From Thuidium tamariscinum (lineage: Eukaryota; Streptophyta; Bryopsida; Hypnales; Thuidiaceae), in the NCBI GenBank assembly GCA_947034885.2, contig OX344749.2, forward strand, positions 49,319,682 to 49,383,681: a DNA stretch of 64,000 bases. Direction: 5' to 3'. The translations under genes were made by a program, and so were the position numbers. Shown here in pieces: positions 34,901 through 49,600 of the stretch (position 1 is the stretch's first letter; each line of letters begins with the position of its first letter). Under the pieces are notes generated by a model. The model searched no databases. It was given only the letters and a program-made list of their open reading frames with translations, and was not told the DNA's origin.

Positions 34901-37900
34901 GTAACCATGCCAGGACACCGACTAGATCCTCCCTGTGGGCGTGTGATGCCCCATCCCTCCCCTGTGGCTGTAAGCGGTCACCATCGTTTGTTTGCGGATG
35001 TAGAAGGAGAGGCCCTTCATGTGAAACACCTCACAGCGGCTGCCAAAGATGCGGTTGCTGAAGGTGGGTCCATCCCTGGTTCAAAAGCTCGCCTCTGGAG
35101 ACGCGTTCAGGAATTTAATGCTTGTGTGCCTTATGAAGGCTTACAACCGCACATGGAAGTGATTGATGTTACTCTCATGACGCTATTGTCTATGTTACCT
35201 GCCCCGACCAACTTACCTCCTGATAGTCCTCCTCCACCACCGCCATCTCCTAAAGCAGCTGGCACGTTGGTGGGCTTAGTAGCTTGCTTACGTCGCTTGA
35301 TGGGGTCTTCAAATGCTGCATCTTTAGTGTCTTCTATGCCTGTTGCTGCGAACCGAATCATGGGCCTGATTCAGTCAGGATCAGACGCCGTGGCCATGGA
35401 AGCGGCAGGACTTGTGGCCATGCTGATTGGAGGGGGTGCTGGCGAAAACCATATGTTGGCGTTGTCAAGGGGCGAGAAACATGCAAATGTCATCCTCGCG
35501 AAGTCTGCAATGCTTGGAAATCAGATCCACCTTATGATTCTTGTTTATCGCTTGAAACCAGCGTCTGTCTCTCCGTTGCTCTCTATGGCAATAGTTGAGG
35601 TTCTGGAGGCAATGCTATGTGAGCCGCAAAGTGAGACAACAGATCACTCTACTTTTGTGGAGATGCTACGTCTAGTGGCCGGCTTAAAACGGCGGTTGTT
35701 TGCACTCTTTGGGCACCCTGCTGAAGGAGTTCGTGAATCCATAGCAGTCATCATGAGAGCCATTGCAGAGGAGGATGCTGTGGCTGCAGAGTCAATGCGA
35801 GATGCTGCGTTGCGGGATGGAGCGCTGTTGCGTCACCTTGTGCATGCTTTTTTCTTACCAGCTGGGGAGCGGAGGGACGTCAGCCGACAGCTTGTTGCTT
35901 TGTGGGCAGATGCACATCAACCGGCTCTTGATCTGCTCTCAAGGGTACTGCCTCCTGGACTTGTTGCATACCTTTACACGCAGCCAACAGATGAAGAGGA
36001 CCTTGACGCTCAAAGTTTGGCGTTAAGCACGATCTCAGCCAAGAGAAAGCAGCTGAGAATATTACAACGGCGTAAGGGAAAAGTACCTCGGAAAAGCAGC
36101 ACAAACTCTTCACAAAATCCATTTTCAGCCCTACCTCTTGATATTGGGAATGTACAACAGCCACATCAAAATTTGAATCAAAATTCTTCAAGTTCTCAAG
36201 GAACCACTGCCTCGTCTGAAGAGGAGAATGTTCATTCCAGTGCAAGAAGCTCGCTTTCGGCAATCGGTCCTTCTCAAGCTTTGCCTGCTTTGGCCCAAGT
36301 CGCAACTACAAATCCCTACACAAGTGGGGATCAGTATTTAGGAAGTGCAATACACGTCAACAATGGTCCAAGTGCCATCGAATCCCAGCCACCAGTCCCG
36401 GCACCGGCTCAGATAGCTACTGAAAATGTAGCTGTTGGATCTGGGTGTTTGCTTTGCAACTGGCCAGAGTTTTGGCGTGAGTTTGGATTGGATCACTCCC
36501 GTGCTGATCTGATATGGAATGCACGGACTCGTCAAGAGCTTTCGGAATCTCTACAAGCTGAAGTTCATCTTTTAGATGTCGAAAAAGAGCGAACTGTGGA
36601 TGTGAGCGTCATTGAAAGAGTGTCTATGGCAGGAGATGTCACCGAATCTATTAGCCAACTTTCTTGGAATTATGCAGAATTTGCAGTTCGGTATGCTAGT
36701 CTGGCAAAGGAGGTTTGTGTGGGACAATATTATCTCCGGCTTCTTCTTGACAGTGGGAGCGGAGCTGAAGGTTTCCCTCTTCGTGATCCTGTTGTCTTTT
36801 TTCGGGCCTTGTATCATCGATTCCTTTGTGATGCTGACATTGGACTCACAGTCGAGGGATCGGCCTTAGAAGACCTTGGAGTTGACTGGTGTGACATGGC
36901 TGGTTTGGATGGTTTTGGGGGAGGCGGGGGATCCTCAGTTCGGGAATTGTGTGCACGAGCTATGGCTATAGTTTATGAGCAACACTATCAAACAATTGGC
37001 CCCTTTGATGGAACGCCGCATATAACTGTGTTAGTAGATCGTACCAGTGACAGGGCTCTACGACATCGATGTCTGCTTCTCTTGAAGGTGAGGCATTTAT
37101 GCTGCTGACCCCTTTCACTATGGTAGATTTATGAGCTCTAATCAATTTTACGCTGTGCTGCTCTTCCCCTTTTGTCTGAGGTTCAAAAGCATTTCTTGCT
37201 GTTGGTTTCAGTCCCCAAAGACCCAATTTGGGCCTGATCTTTTTCTTGGCAGTTTTGAGTAGGCTATATTTTGGCAGTTTTGAATAGCATATGTGCAATT
37301 TAATTTAGTTCCGTGCTAACATATGCTATGGTCTTCACTGATTCTGGTAATTTAAGATGTTTCCTCATCCGAATTATGTTTTTCATAATATGATCAATTA
37401 TGTTGGTCTTATTAAAATTATGAATCCTCGGTACTTTAGTGGTCAACGGATGATTTCCCGAAACTTTCGTTTCAGCTCTTTTATCATCGTTGGAACATAA
37501 TTGAGGACTTCGACAATGAGTTTAGTTTTTAAATATATCTTGGGGTTGCCTTGGTAGAACTATGAGTCTAATGAGCTACTTTTTTTTTGTAGCACAGGCC
37601 CTTATGGTGGTACCAGCAAATGCTAAGGCGTCCATTGCTGTTGGGGGTTGTGTTCTTGCTGTCGACCTCCTTACTACTGCTCACGAAGCATCGGAGAGAA
37701 CTGTTATCCCTCTTCAGTCCAACTTGATTGCTGCGAATGCCTTTGTAGAGCCACAGAAGGAGTGGCATTATGTTACTAAGGCTGGAGCTCAAGTAGGCCC
37801 TGTGGAGAAAGATGTGATCAGACGTGCATGGTCAAAACAAGACATCGATTGGAATTCTAAATGTTGGGCTCAGGGCATGACAGAGTGGAAACGTCTACGG

Positions 37901-40900
37901 GACATTCGAGAGTTACGATGGGCACTTGGAAGTGGAGTGGCGGTATTAACACCGGTGCAGGTGTGTTGATTGTTGAATAATACTACCTAGTTAACTGTGC
38001 CCTATGTTAACGAGATCCTCTCCTGCTGGAGTTGCAAGACAGTGGGTAGGATATAACTGCGTGAATAGCACTTTCACCACTTTTGAGCTTTTATTGAGCA
38101 AATGTATGAATAGAGGGAAGTGATGAAGCAGTTGTAGTTTTTAATGGCTTCGTCTTGTTTTTCAATTTCTGGAGAGTTATTGGATTTTCTTGATGATGAA
38201 GATATACAAACTTGAAATATGTAGCTTCATTCTTTTTAAAGGAATATTTATAGGAGCATCTGTTTGTTGGCAGGTAGGAGAGGTTGCGCTGTCTATCTTG
38301 CACAGCATGGTAGGGGTGCATTCGGACTTAGATGATGCTGGAGAGCTTATCACGCCTACTCCTCGCGTAAAGCGCATTCTCACCAGTCCGCGATGCTTGA
38401 ATCATATTGCTCAGGTAAGGCATTTTCGGCTTACTTTCATCTCTGTGATGTAATGAGCTCTGTTTTATGTGTCCTGTAGTGAAGAGTATTGGGTGCTGGG
38501 TGACAAACTTGTTGGATTTTCTAGGTGTATTATTTTTTTGAGTATCATTGATGCGTGGATGTTCATTCTTTCTTCTACAGGCAATGTTGACTGGAGAGCC
38601 TGCTCTTGTGGAAAATGCAGCTTCATTGCTGAAGGCAATTCTAACTAGAAACCCCAAAGCAATGGCGCGCCTGTACAACACTGGGACATTTTATTTTGCT
38701 CTAGCATACGGCGGCTCAAACCTGGACTCTGTTGCACAGCTCTTTGCCTCTACTCATGCATACCAGGCCTTCCACGGGGGTGCTGATGCAGCAGTCGCAT
38801 CCTCTCTTCCTTTGGCTAAAAGGAGTGTATTGGGGGGTCTATTACCTGAGAGTCTGCTATACGTATTGGAGAGGAGTGGTCCTTCTGCATTTGCGGCTGG
38901 TCTTGTAGCTGATTCAGATTCACCGGAAATCATATGGACTCACAAGATGCGTGGAGAGCGTCTCATTGACCAGGTTCTTCTCTTTCTTGTCACACCTTCT
39001 AGGTTAGTGGTATCGCAAGCTCTGATCAATCGATTAGTGTTGAATTCTTAGTGCTTAACGGATACTTGGGGTACCTGATGGCGTAGGTTGCGAAAATGTG
39101 CAATTTCTTGTTTGAAGTTCGCAGAGGACAGACGTATTGTTTTAGAAAAACTTATGGATCGTTTTGTTATCTGTCTCTGATAGCCTGGTGATTCGTGACT
39201 TTCTTGTCTGGCATATATTGTTTTGTACGGCAGGTCTTCAAACATCTTGGCGATTTCCCTCAAAAACTCCCACAGCACTGTCATGCTCTCTATGAGTATG
39301 CTCCCATGCCCCCTGTAACCTATCCTGAACTTCAAGATGAGATGTGGTGCCACCGCTATTACCTCCGCAACCTATGCGATCAGATTCGTTTTCCAGATTG
39401 GCCGATTGTTGAGCATGTTGAGTTTCTTCAATCTCTGCTAGCCATGTGGAGAGAGGAGTTGACTAGGCGACCCCTGGACCTGTCTGAAGAAGAGGCTTGT
39501 GCCATACTCGAAATCTCTGCGGATGAAACTGAAGTTAGCGGTGAGAGTAGTGAGAATGGTGGCGAAGATAGTAAGACTAGCGCTGGTAAGATTTTTGGAC
39601 GTGTTGATGAGGAAATTCTCAAACGCCAGTATCGAAGATTGGCTATGAGATATCATCCAGACAAGAACCCACAAGGGAGAGAGAAATTTGTAGCTGTTCA
39701 GAAGGCCTACGAACGATTGCAGGTGAGGCCATTTGAAAGAGTTATTTGCATGCATGGAGTGTTCTCTTGATTTCGCTTTGAAGCCTGTGGAACTGATTAT
39801 TACAAGAATTATTTTGTCCTTTCGATTTTCAGAAGGACTAAGTTAAAGTAATGTTGGTTTATTACAGGCCACGTTACAAGGTCTACAAGGTCCTCAGCCT
39901 TGGCGGCTGCAGCTTCTGTTGAAAGCGCAATGCATCCTTTTCAGTAGATATGGAACTGTTTTGGAGCCCTTCAAATATGCGGGATATCCGATGCTGCTGA
40001 ACGTGATCACAATAGACCGTGATGACAACACTTTTCTTTCCCCAGAGCGAGCGCCTCTCCTAGAGGCCGCCACTGAATTAATTTGGCTAACGTAAGTGCC
40101 AACTACCTTCTTGCTCTTTGTGATTGCATCCTTGGGCGACATGGAACGGATGTTGACAGGATTGTTTGTGTCTGCAGTTGTTGCTCTTCTGCATTGAACG
40201 GAGAGGAGCTGGTACGCGACGGAGGTATATCGTTACTCACCACTTTACTGGCTCGGTGTATGAGTGTTGTTCAAAGGACTACACCCTCAACAGATCCAGC
40301 TGCTGTGATTGTGAGCAACATTATGCGCACTTTTTCTGGTACTTTTTCTCTCATGCTCAGTGCTTTTTAGTATATTTATCAAAGGTTTCGATAAAAATGT
40401 CTGGATCTTATTCAAATTATCCGCAATTTTAGGTTGATAAATATTCATCATCATTTATGACTTTTGAAGTTAACTGCTGTTGTTGCTTTCATTCAGGGCC
40501 TTGCATTTTCATGTGTATGCATGCAGTTTTCATTTATAACTTACACAGGTGTTGGTTGTTTGCCAGGTTTGAGTACGTTCGACAGTGCACGTCAAGAGAT
40601 GCTACATTATACAGGATTCACAGTTGATGTTGTACACTGCTGTGAACTGGAGTTGGTCACAACAGCGGTTGAGGCTGCATTACAAACCGTTGCTCATTTG
40701 GCAGCATCACCCAAACTTCAGGATGCTCTCTTGAAGGCTGGAGTGATCTGGTCAGTTTCCTTTGCCTAGTCATTTGAATATTGTGTTCTTTTCAAATAAA
40801 TTTTTTTGTCGTAATGTTAAATGTTCCCTATGTTCAGTCTATTTGCCAATGGTGCTTATGCAATTCGATTTATGATAAGAATGTAGTTGCCTTAAGATTT

Positions 40901-43900
40901 GAGATCCGTAAAAATATTTCTATTTAGGCGCCAAGGTTATAAATTTCTACTGCGTAATTGTGTCCATGAAGTTGGGTATCTAGCTGACTTTGATATCCAT
41001 GACTTTTTTTTCCAGGTTCCTGACGCCTCTGCTTTTACAATACGATTCCACAGCTGAACATAGCTCTGCGAGTGGACCACAAATTGGGAATAGTATTCAA
41101 ACGTCAAAGAATATGCATGCAATGCTTGCAGTGCGTGCACTAGCAAGATTAGCTGGTCTCCTGGAGGATGATCTTTTTACACCTCCCAACGAAATTGCTG
41201 CCAAAGCTTTGCGGGCGATGTTAACGCCAAAACTTGCGGCCATGTTGAGTAACGAGTCCCCTAGAGACTTGCTTCGAAATCTCAACTCTAATGTTGAGTC
41301 TCCTCAGGTCTGTTGGTTTTCATGCTTTTATTTGTCAATGTGAACAGTGCAATAAGGACGAGGAAGACTGCATCAAGGCTAGTAAGAACTTAGGAACAAT
41401 GCCAGGTTTATTTGGCAGTTGTCTTATCTCTTTAAGGCTCAAACTGCATAGCTTTCGTGACTACAATGACTTGATCAAGCCATCACACTGACTTGAAGTG
41501 GTTATGCAGATTATCTGGAACTCAGCAATGAGAGCTGAACTACTGAATTTTGTTGAGAACCAGCGTATGTCTCAGCTCGCGGACGGCACGTATGACATGC
41601 AAGCAGCGCAGGATTTCAATTACAAGGTCCTCACGAGTGAGCTACATGTTGGAGATGTGTACTTGAGAGTTTATAATGAGCAGCCAGATTCAGAAATTGC
41701 GAATGGCCAACATCTTTGTGAGGCTTTAGTAGATTATATCAGCAATGTTGTTGAAGCGAGACAGAGATTATCCGCAGAGATTGAAATTGTTCCGGAGCCT
41801 CAACCAATACCACAGTCTGTTGCGGAGACCGGGGCTAGTGAAGATGCGGGACCTCCAGTGCCCCCAGATCCAGTTGAAGATCCGATTGAAGGGAAATCCC
41901 ACACACAGGAAGGAGAGGGGAGAGGGGAGGAGGTCCCTTCTGTAGTAACTATTGCTGTAACTAGTCCAAGCTCTAGCGAGTCACCTGGAAAGACTCTTGT
42001 CAAGAACCTCACTATGGCGCTGAAGGCATTACAGGTCTGATTACAGTTCCAATCCTTTTATTTTTAGCATCATCCGCGTGCTTGTGGTGCTCTACGTTTG
42101 CTTTGATGCTCTAATTGATTTCCTTTGCTGTTTCATGAACAAAGAAACTGAGAGGACGTTCTTATGAGTGCAGAAGTAGTTATTGGTATTGGTTCATAGC
42201 TGCGTATGACAGATCCTTGTCACAGGGGTGAATCTAATTTCAATTCATAATGTTAACCAATAATATCTGTACCCCTTATTCTGCTTTGCACTTCTTGAAA
42301 ATAAGAAAGTGCTGATGGCATTATCATTTGTTGTGCTTGCAGAATATCTTAAATGCAGATTCAGAGCTGACATCAGTTTTCTCTTCCAAAGAAAGACTCA
42401 CACCTCTGCTGAATTGTTTATTGGATACGGGACCTTCCAGTGCCGAAGTGCCACAACTTTGCCTCGACGTTCTTGCACGACTCACTATGCAAGCATCGTG
42501 TGTGGAAGCTTTGGTAGCTGACCGTTCAGCGTTACTTCTCCTCCTCCAGTTGTTGCACTGTGCTCCTGCTTGCAGGTCAGAGGCTTTAAGGGTTCTGTAT
42601 TCCCTGGCAAGCACATCCGAACTTGCTTGGGCTGCTGCTAAGCATGGGGGAGTGGTGTACATACTTCAACTTATTCTACCTGGCCAAGGTTTGTGATTAG
42701 ACGATCGGGAAATTTTCACATCACTTAGTATGCCGATGTAGGTCATTAAGTTAGGCAAGGATGAATTAGGATTAAATTTTGTAATAATGGAATGCAGGAA
42801 GGAGTGTTCAAAGTAACCTAAATTTTTTTACTTATCTAATCCTTGTGTTACAAGTTATTTTTGCCTATTGCATTAGGACTTCTTAAGTATTTGTTACTCC
42901 ACTGAAATGATCGCACAGAATTAATCTATGAAACTTCTCTGTTTTTGTAAGGTATGATGCGCGTTCCTGATTTAGTTTGAAATTTTGTTGAGTTCAAATG
43001 AATACTTTATTCGTATGGGTATTACCATGTGCCTGACGTCATCAGTACTGATCTGTATTTTTTTTTACATATTTTCATTTTCAGAAGAAGTCTCTAGTCA
43101 GACGAGGATAGCAGCGGCATCCTTGTTAGGGAAGCTTGTGGGGCAACCCATGCACGGACCTCGAGTAGCCATCACTGTGGCACGGTTCCTTCCAGACGGA
43201 TTGGTTTCTTCCATCCGGGATGGGCCAGGGGACGCAGTAGTAGCAGCCCTGGAGCAAAGTAGCGAGACTCCGGAGCTGGTATGGAGCCCTGCAATGGCGG
43301 CATCTCTTGGTGCGCAGCTGGCCACCATGGCAGCTGATCTTTACAGAGAACAAACCAAAGGCAAAGTGGTGGAGTGGGATCTCCCTGAGAATTCGTCTGG
43401 GCAGCAAGATGTTAACGAAGAGCCTCAGGTGCTTTTTCTTCCACATTTTTGTAGTTTTCACTCTTGTACATGAGAACGTTTCGCGATGTAATAGACATTG
43501 TCTCGTTATGGCTTCTTCATTGTACGATATTGTTCCTCTGTTCTTGTTTCATGTCTTATATCTCCTACTAAGTTTCATTGGTTTGGTTTTATTTACCTCT
43601 GTCAGGTTGGTGGAGTGTACGTTCGGTTGTTTCTCAAGGATCCAAAGTTTCCTCTCAGGAACCCCAAGCGGTTCTTAGAAGGCTTACTGGACCAATATGT
43701 GACAGCAGCTGCAGCTACGCATTCCAGGGGGGGATCTCAAGTGGACCCACAACTTCCATTACTTCTCTCCGCTGCTCTAGTGTCACTTCTACGTGTGCAG
43801 CCTCTACTTGCGGACCATGTTGCCCATTTGGGGTATGTGCCAAAGCTAGTTTCAGCGATGGCTAATGAGGGCCGTATCGTCTCCTCGGCATCTTCTCAGA

Positions 43901-45545
43901 ATGTTTTAGCCAAGAGTGAGAGCCGAGGCAAGGACCCTAATTGGGACGTTGAAGATGCGGAAAGCTTGTTTGGAAATCAGACTCCTCAAGAACAGGTTCG
44001 ATTGAGCTGCCTCAGGGTGTTGCACCAGTTGGCTGCTTCCACGCCTTGTGCAGAAGCTATGGCTACACCAGGAATGGGCTCGCCTCAGGTTCGTAATTAA
44101 TTTTACGGAACTTCATTTTGTTCCTTTTAATGCTAGACCACTCACCTTTGCTTTGACTTGGCAATATCTGTGCGTTTAATTTCCCAATCCATTGTGTTTG
44201 GTATCTTTCTGTATGGTTTTACTATTCACTATTTTATCTATACTATGCCATTTTTGGCTCCCTGATGCCATTCTGCATTTATTCAATGTCGAGACCAAAT
44301 AAATTCAGGAGATTTGTTTCATAATCATCTGTTTCGGATGAACCTCAGATTGTGCCACTTTTAATGAAGGCCATAGGATGGCCTGGAGGCAGTGTCTTGG
44401 CCCTGGAAACTCTCAAGAGAGTGGTTGCTGCAGGAAATCGCGCCCGTGATGCACTTGTTGCTCAGGGATTGAAGTAAGCACCGTTTTGCATGTTCTAATA
44501 TGAACTCTTTCTTTTATGGAGCCCTCTCTGTTTATATATTTGTGCAAGTAGAGTCCTGAATTAGTGGTGTCATTATATGGTCTGACTAGTTGCCTAGCTG
44601 TTTTAGCACTGAAACACATTACTTTTAATGGATGCTGAGCTATCGAGGATGTATTATTCTTTCCTCAACTTCGTTTTGATTTTTATATTCTGACTTCGTG
44701 ATGTGTAGAGCGGGTTTGGTGGAAGTTCTTCTCGGTATTTTAGACTGGCGAGCTGGAGGAAGGAATGGACTAATGTCTCAGATGAAATGGAATGAAAATG
44801 AAGCCTCTGTAGGGCGTGTTTTGGCTGTTGAGGTATGTTATGCCACACCTCAGCTTCCTCTTGCAAGGTTCCTGTATTATTTGACCTTCAGGTAGTTGAT
44901 TTTCAGCTTGAAAGGCCCTCATGCAGCCCAGTCAAGACTCCTGTGTGTGATCGATGATCATCAGAATTATGTTCATTTCAATGTTTCGTTGCGTTGACTT
45001 CTTGAATTGGTAAGGTTGCTCCTCTGAGAAACCTAAATGGCTATTATGAAATTCAGAGTTGGATTATTTTGGGTGCAGGTTTTACAAGCCTTTGCTGGCG
45101 AGGGTGCTCACTCTGCTAGAGTTCAAGACGTTCTATCATCCTCAGATGTACGATCTCTTTTTCATACCTTTCAATGAAAGCTCGCTCTGTATTCCGTTGT
45201 CATATTAATACATCGTGCTGATGGTTACAGGCACCTCTAGGTTTACCAAAGAAGAAATAATGTATTTTCTGTGCTTCGATTCGGGTTTTAGTTGACAGGG
45301 AATACTGCTGATAAAATGAGTGTCTGTTTTGGACATGTTAGGTGTGGAGTGCGTATAAGGACCAAAAGCATGATCTTTTCCTACCTTCAAATGCTCAAAC
45401 TGCGGCAGCAGGTATAGCTGGTCTCATTGAGGGCTCCTCTGGAGTTGTAAAATATGCTCTTCCTCAACCTTCCTCTCGATCAGCAATGGTTAGGCTTTCT
45501 GGCACCCATGCTTCAGATACCAGTGGAGTTGGAAGACAGCCGTGA
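32000..45545 (+). CDS. GRV2: GRV2/KAM2 (RME-8, DNAJC13) endosomal J-domain protein, 24 coding exons
   Basis: A peripheral endosomal co-chaperone for vacuolar sorting; Arabidopsis mutants lose gravitropism. I joined these exons, all with GT-AG borders and an open frame: 32000-32376, 32863-32998, 33189-33419, 33624-33711, 33857-34062, 34294-34395, 34587-34649, 34871-37087, 37598-37960, 38274-38414, 38581-38973, 39234-39722, 39868-40091, 40178-40338, 40567-40750, 41016-41307, 41510-42034, 42343-42688, 43085-43428, 43606-44088, 44349-44473, 44709-44832, 45079-45147, 45342-45545. They give 2,628 residues, close to the usual length of about 2,550. The start is the first ATG of the frame (METPQQ). 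The N-terminal RME-8 region has YTVTKHSWRGKYKRIFCVSP. A GYF-like domain lies at about 1195-1250 (EWHYVTKAGAQVGPVEKD). The J domain is at about 1558-1602 with the catalytic HPD at 1580-1582 (YHPDKNPQGREKF). An acidic Pro/Glu-rich linker lies in exon 17. The C-terminus has the conserved AAAGIAGLIEGSS; a spliced alternative tail is possible. The gene looks intact. Confidence 0.96.
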
Positions 45546-46670
45546 GCGCTTGTCATTCTCCTCTGTTTGGGGAACGTCTCTGTTTCCAGTGTAGAGTGTT
45601 CATTTTGTACACTTGCGATGATTCCTTCTATTCATTTGCAATCATTCAGGTCTAGCCTGGATGACCTCCAGGTTCATATACGTGGTGAAGTTGAGATAGA
45701 TCTAGGATTATTTGGGGTATTAATATTGAAGTTCAACTTCATTAGCCCGCCTGTCTGAGCTCGTAAGAGTTTTTTTTTGCTTAACTGTATATAAAATTTC
45801 ACTATTAGGTTCTATGCGTCGGTGTTTTTTCAGCCTTTGGTGCGAAGTGTTTTTTTCAAACACACGTATCCACTTTGGTGCTTCGGAATTTCAGGCTGAT
45901 TTTATGGCAGTGTTGTGTATGTGTACTTTCAATATTGTTGATTTAACGTTTTTCTTGGTGCAATAGTTGGCTTACATTTCGTCGCTACCAGAATAGGATC
46001 GAGGTTTTTCCATCGTGGATTGTCACTAACAGGCTTCCATGTGTTAATGGCAGTAATGTGATGCAACTCACAAGAAAATCAAACCTGTAACGTAACAGTA
46101 TTATTCTAGTATTGTGAACGAGCCAGTACTTTTTCAACCTAGCACTTGTCCTATTTCCATTACCCAGCATGAAGAGACAGTTGATGCATCAATTGTTATT
46201 GCTAGTGATACATTACATTGCTCATGCATCCAAATTGTACAGTACATCATCTCCTGCTGTATTCTGGATCGAACTGGGTGGAGGCCAAGTAATTGAACAA
46301 TGCTCCCAACCTACGTAGTTTTGTACATCGAAGGACTGAGGTTCTCTCGTCCTATTCAATGAGTGGTGATTGCTACTACCTATAATTCCTCGGCATTACC
46401 TTTTCAACATGCCTCTGGGGTCATGCTGCTTGATGTACTGTACAGATTGCAACCAATTACTAATCATTTACCAAATAAGTAGCGAAAAACGTTCCAGAAG
46501 TAGGAAAAAACCCATTGCCGCGATAATCTCCACGACTTGAAATGCTGGTAGATTACACTTGATTATAGCCCACATTGTGCGTAGCCATAGTGATAGGTTA
46601 CCCCTTCTTCTTCGGGTACATGGTAATACCCATACGCATAGGAAAGAAGCGTTTGTTGAAAAGCTGGATA
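45546..46670. other. Spacer between convergent GRV2 and MLO 3' ends
   Basis: About 1.1 kb that must hold both 3' untranslated regions. A possible extra GRV2 exon begins at 45650 after the acceptor TTTGCAATCATTCAG. No other gene was seen. Confidence 0.6.
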
Positions 46671-49600
46671 TCAACAAGGGTGGATTTCAAAATTGGGAGC
46701 TGAGCTTTGGCGTTGAAGCTGTGCAGGTCGGCTGTGATTGAACGCAGGGTGGGGTGGCAGGTACTCCACTGCTCCTATGGTAGTGGATGATGGTGGTGCA
46801 CTTGTTGATGAACTCTGTGCAGGACTTGTTTCAGGACCAGTAGTGTGTGACGCTCGCAATGAACCTGGAATCGGTCGTCCAGGTTGCAATTGTCGCATGT
46901 AAAAAGGCTGCGCTGTCGATGGTGAAGAATCCAAGGTCCTGCCACATTCATTTGTGTCATGAGCCAACTAACTTTAAATAGAAGAAACCTTTGCATATTG
47001 GGTCTCTGGGTTCCACTGTCTTAGTGTGTCTGTCTTGCATAGCAAATGTGCCTCCGGTACGAAGAACTCTACTCAAGCTAGAATGGTGCATAATTATTGC
47101 TCGGAACGTGAAAATTTAGGCAGAGAGAATTATGGTTCGGGTTTCCGTTTCAAGAGTTTCAGGGTTTCAGGACTTCGGAGTTCGGGGTTTGGGGTTCGTA
47201 CCTGTTCTGGGCGTCGGGATCCGTGTTGCGGACCGCGGTTGGCGCAGGAAAACTGGGGCGCGGGGCTAACTTGCGCGTGACTTTGGACTTGAAGTGCACC
47301 ACCATGCTGGCGCTGCTGGGCGGAGGGGTCCCGTCGCCGCTGCTGCCCTTGCTGCCGCCCTTGACTGAACTGGCCTCCTTGAGCCGATGCTTGGCTTCCT
47401 TGTGCCACCTGAGCAGCACGCGCTCCACGTTCTGCGTCACCAGCGCCTTCTTGTAGCTGCTGCCCATCTGCGTCACCAGCGCGTACAGCGGCAAAGTGCT
47501 GTAGCTCGAAAACAGAAGCACCGCAAATCTGTAACCAGCCCTCCCCACAGTCCGTCTTAGCACAATTATGCTTCATCGATCTCTTTCTTCAAAACTATCT
47601 GGAAGAATTATCCCGCGTGGAAATAATTGTATCGGTACCCTCTTCCAGAAAACGTGCTTTCCAATGCACATTGAAACAAGCTACACTAACTACCGAATTA
47701 ACTGAAGGTCCTTGTGAGGTCCACGCTGGATCCCGTGTGTGATTTTTACTCAATTTTGAGAAGGTCGATTTCGATCGTATGGAGGTTTTGACCTTTTCTG
47801 TGTCCCATTTTGTTTAGATTTTGATCCACTCTTGATAAAAGATTCTGACGGACATGGCCCATTTTGATTGATCACCAGGATCAGTGAAGAAAATCAATTG
47901 CATTAATTCATGTGTTGGTCAAGAACGAAACAAAACAAAAATTCCTAACCAAAGTGAACAAGAGAAAAAGTCTCGATCAGTATGACCTACGCAAAACTGC
48001 AATTTCAAATCAAACATGACCTCGGTCCTTTCGAGGTAAAAGCCAAAGGTATGAGTACATACGCGCTGGAGAGGCGACCCCAGGTGAAGATCTTATTGGA
48101 CTCCAAGAGGCAGGTGTTGTACCCGAATTGCCACTGCAGCAGGACAAGTGGATTGTTAACTAAACATTACGTACTAACGTACGTCGTCATTTCAGACTCG
48201 AAAATTAAACTTGGGTAGCTCGTTGCAAAGCCAGTGAAGTCGACTGCGAAAGAGAAATTCAGAATGGAACTTGGACAATTGTCCATTCCTGTCCAATTTC
48301 CATTCCTTATATATATAATTATCAAAATGTGTCCTAAGTGTATCGTATTCTATCATCCCTTGACATTCTTCGAAATTCCACATGTGGATTTCTGTGACGT
48401 GAAGCGAGTGCATTAACATATCTGTGTCTGTCTGCGTACTTACCACATGCCAGATGAAGGTTGCGAATTCGAAGGCGGTTTCGAAGAGGCCTAAGTGGAT
48501 GACGAACAGCAGCAAGCGCGGGCGGTTGAACCAAAACAGCTGGTCGCGCGGCTTCAGCACCCCCAGGCCCACGCTGGCGTGCCGCGCCGCGCCGCGTTTG
48601 CCGCCGCTCTCCAACGCAAGAGTCGCAATCACGTGCTGAAGCTTCGTCCCGATCACGAACACCACCTGGCCATTGCATAAAATCCGTAACGTCAATTTCG
48701 CAATTCCATCACAATAAGCAATTCGCACATTATCGGGAAGTTAAAGCCAGACTGTAAATTAATGTCAAGATGCGTGGAAAACTGCCAACGGAATTGACGT
48801 TCATTGGAATTTCAGACGTTGGCAATGAGTCCATCATGCTCGTGAATTAATTAGTTACGCACGCCACTCGTCCAGCTAGGGGTACAGGCCTTCGCCGTCC
48901 AACACTAGCTACGCCTCCCCCAGTCCCCCGCCCCGAAAGACCATCTGTTTCTGTTACATTAATTGGCGGGAATATGATCACATATATTCACGACATTGGC
49001 ACTTTCCAAGGTGGGTGCTTTGAAACCTAAATCAATGGTATTAATTAAAGGGGTACTCAGTTACTCACAATGATAGGGAGGAGCGATATCCAAAAATACA
49101 ACTGAGAACCGTCCACATTCAGGCACCAGAACGCCAGCACGGAGCCCCACAACCATATACTGCACACAGAAATTAGTAAACCCAAAGGCGATATTAGTAT
49201 CAGACATTAATTGCTCTTGATGGAATTCCATGTGCAGCTAACCAGATGCATGCTTGTGCCAAGCGAAGAGCCTGAAGAAATTGACTGTAAGAGGAAAAAT
49301 TAGATGAATCTGAGGAGTACGCACCTGATGCCAACAATGGTCTCGAACTCGTCCTCCATTGTGCGAACCACGTATGCGTGGAAGTCGTATGAGTCTTTCA
49401 AATTATGTTTCTGCAATTAATTCAAGGGCATGCGCAGGCATTAATTACTCCATGAGTCGGGATTCAAACTGTACGTACTGGACTGATTTTAAGCAAAGCA
49501 TGAAAATTTAGGATAATTGATATATAGCTAGCTAGAAGTGCGACACATCGACACTTACGGTGATGAAACTGAGGCGAAGGGCCATGTAGTCTGCGCGCGG

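Noticed and set aside
47130-47576. Minus-strand frame of 148 codons over MLO exon 12
   Set aside because: It is a shadow frame rich in Gln and Gly. The MLO frame with ALVTQMGS is the real one.
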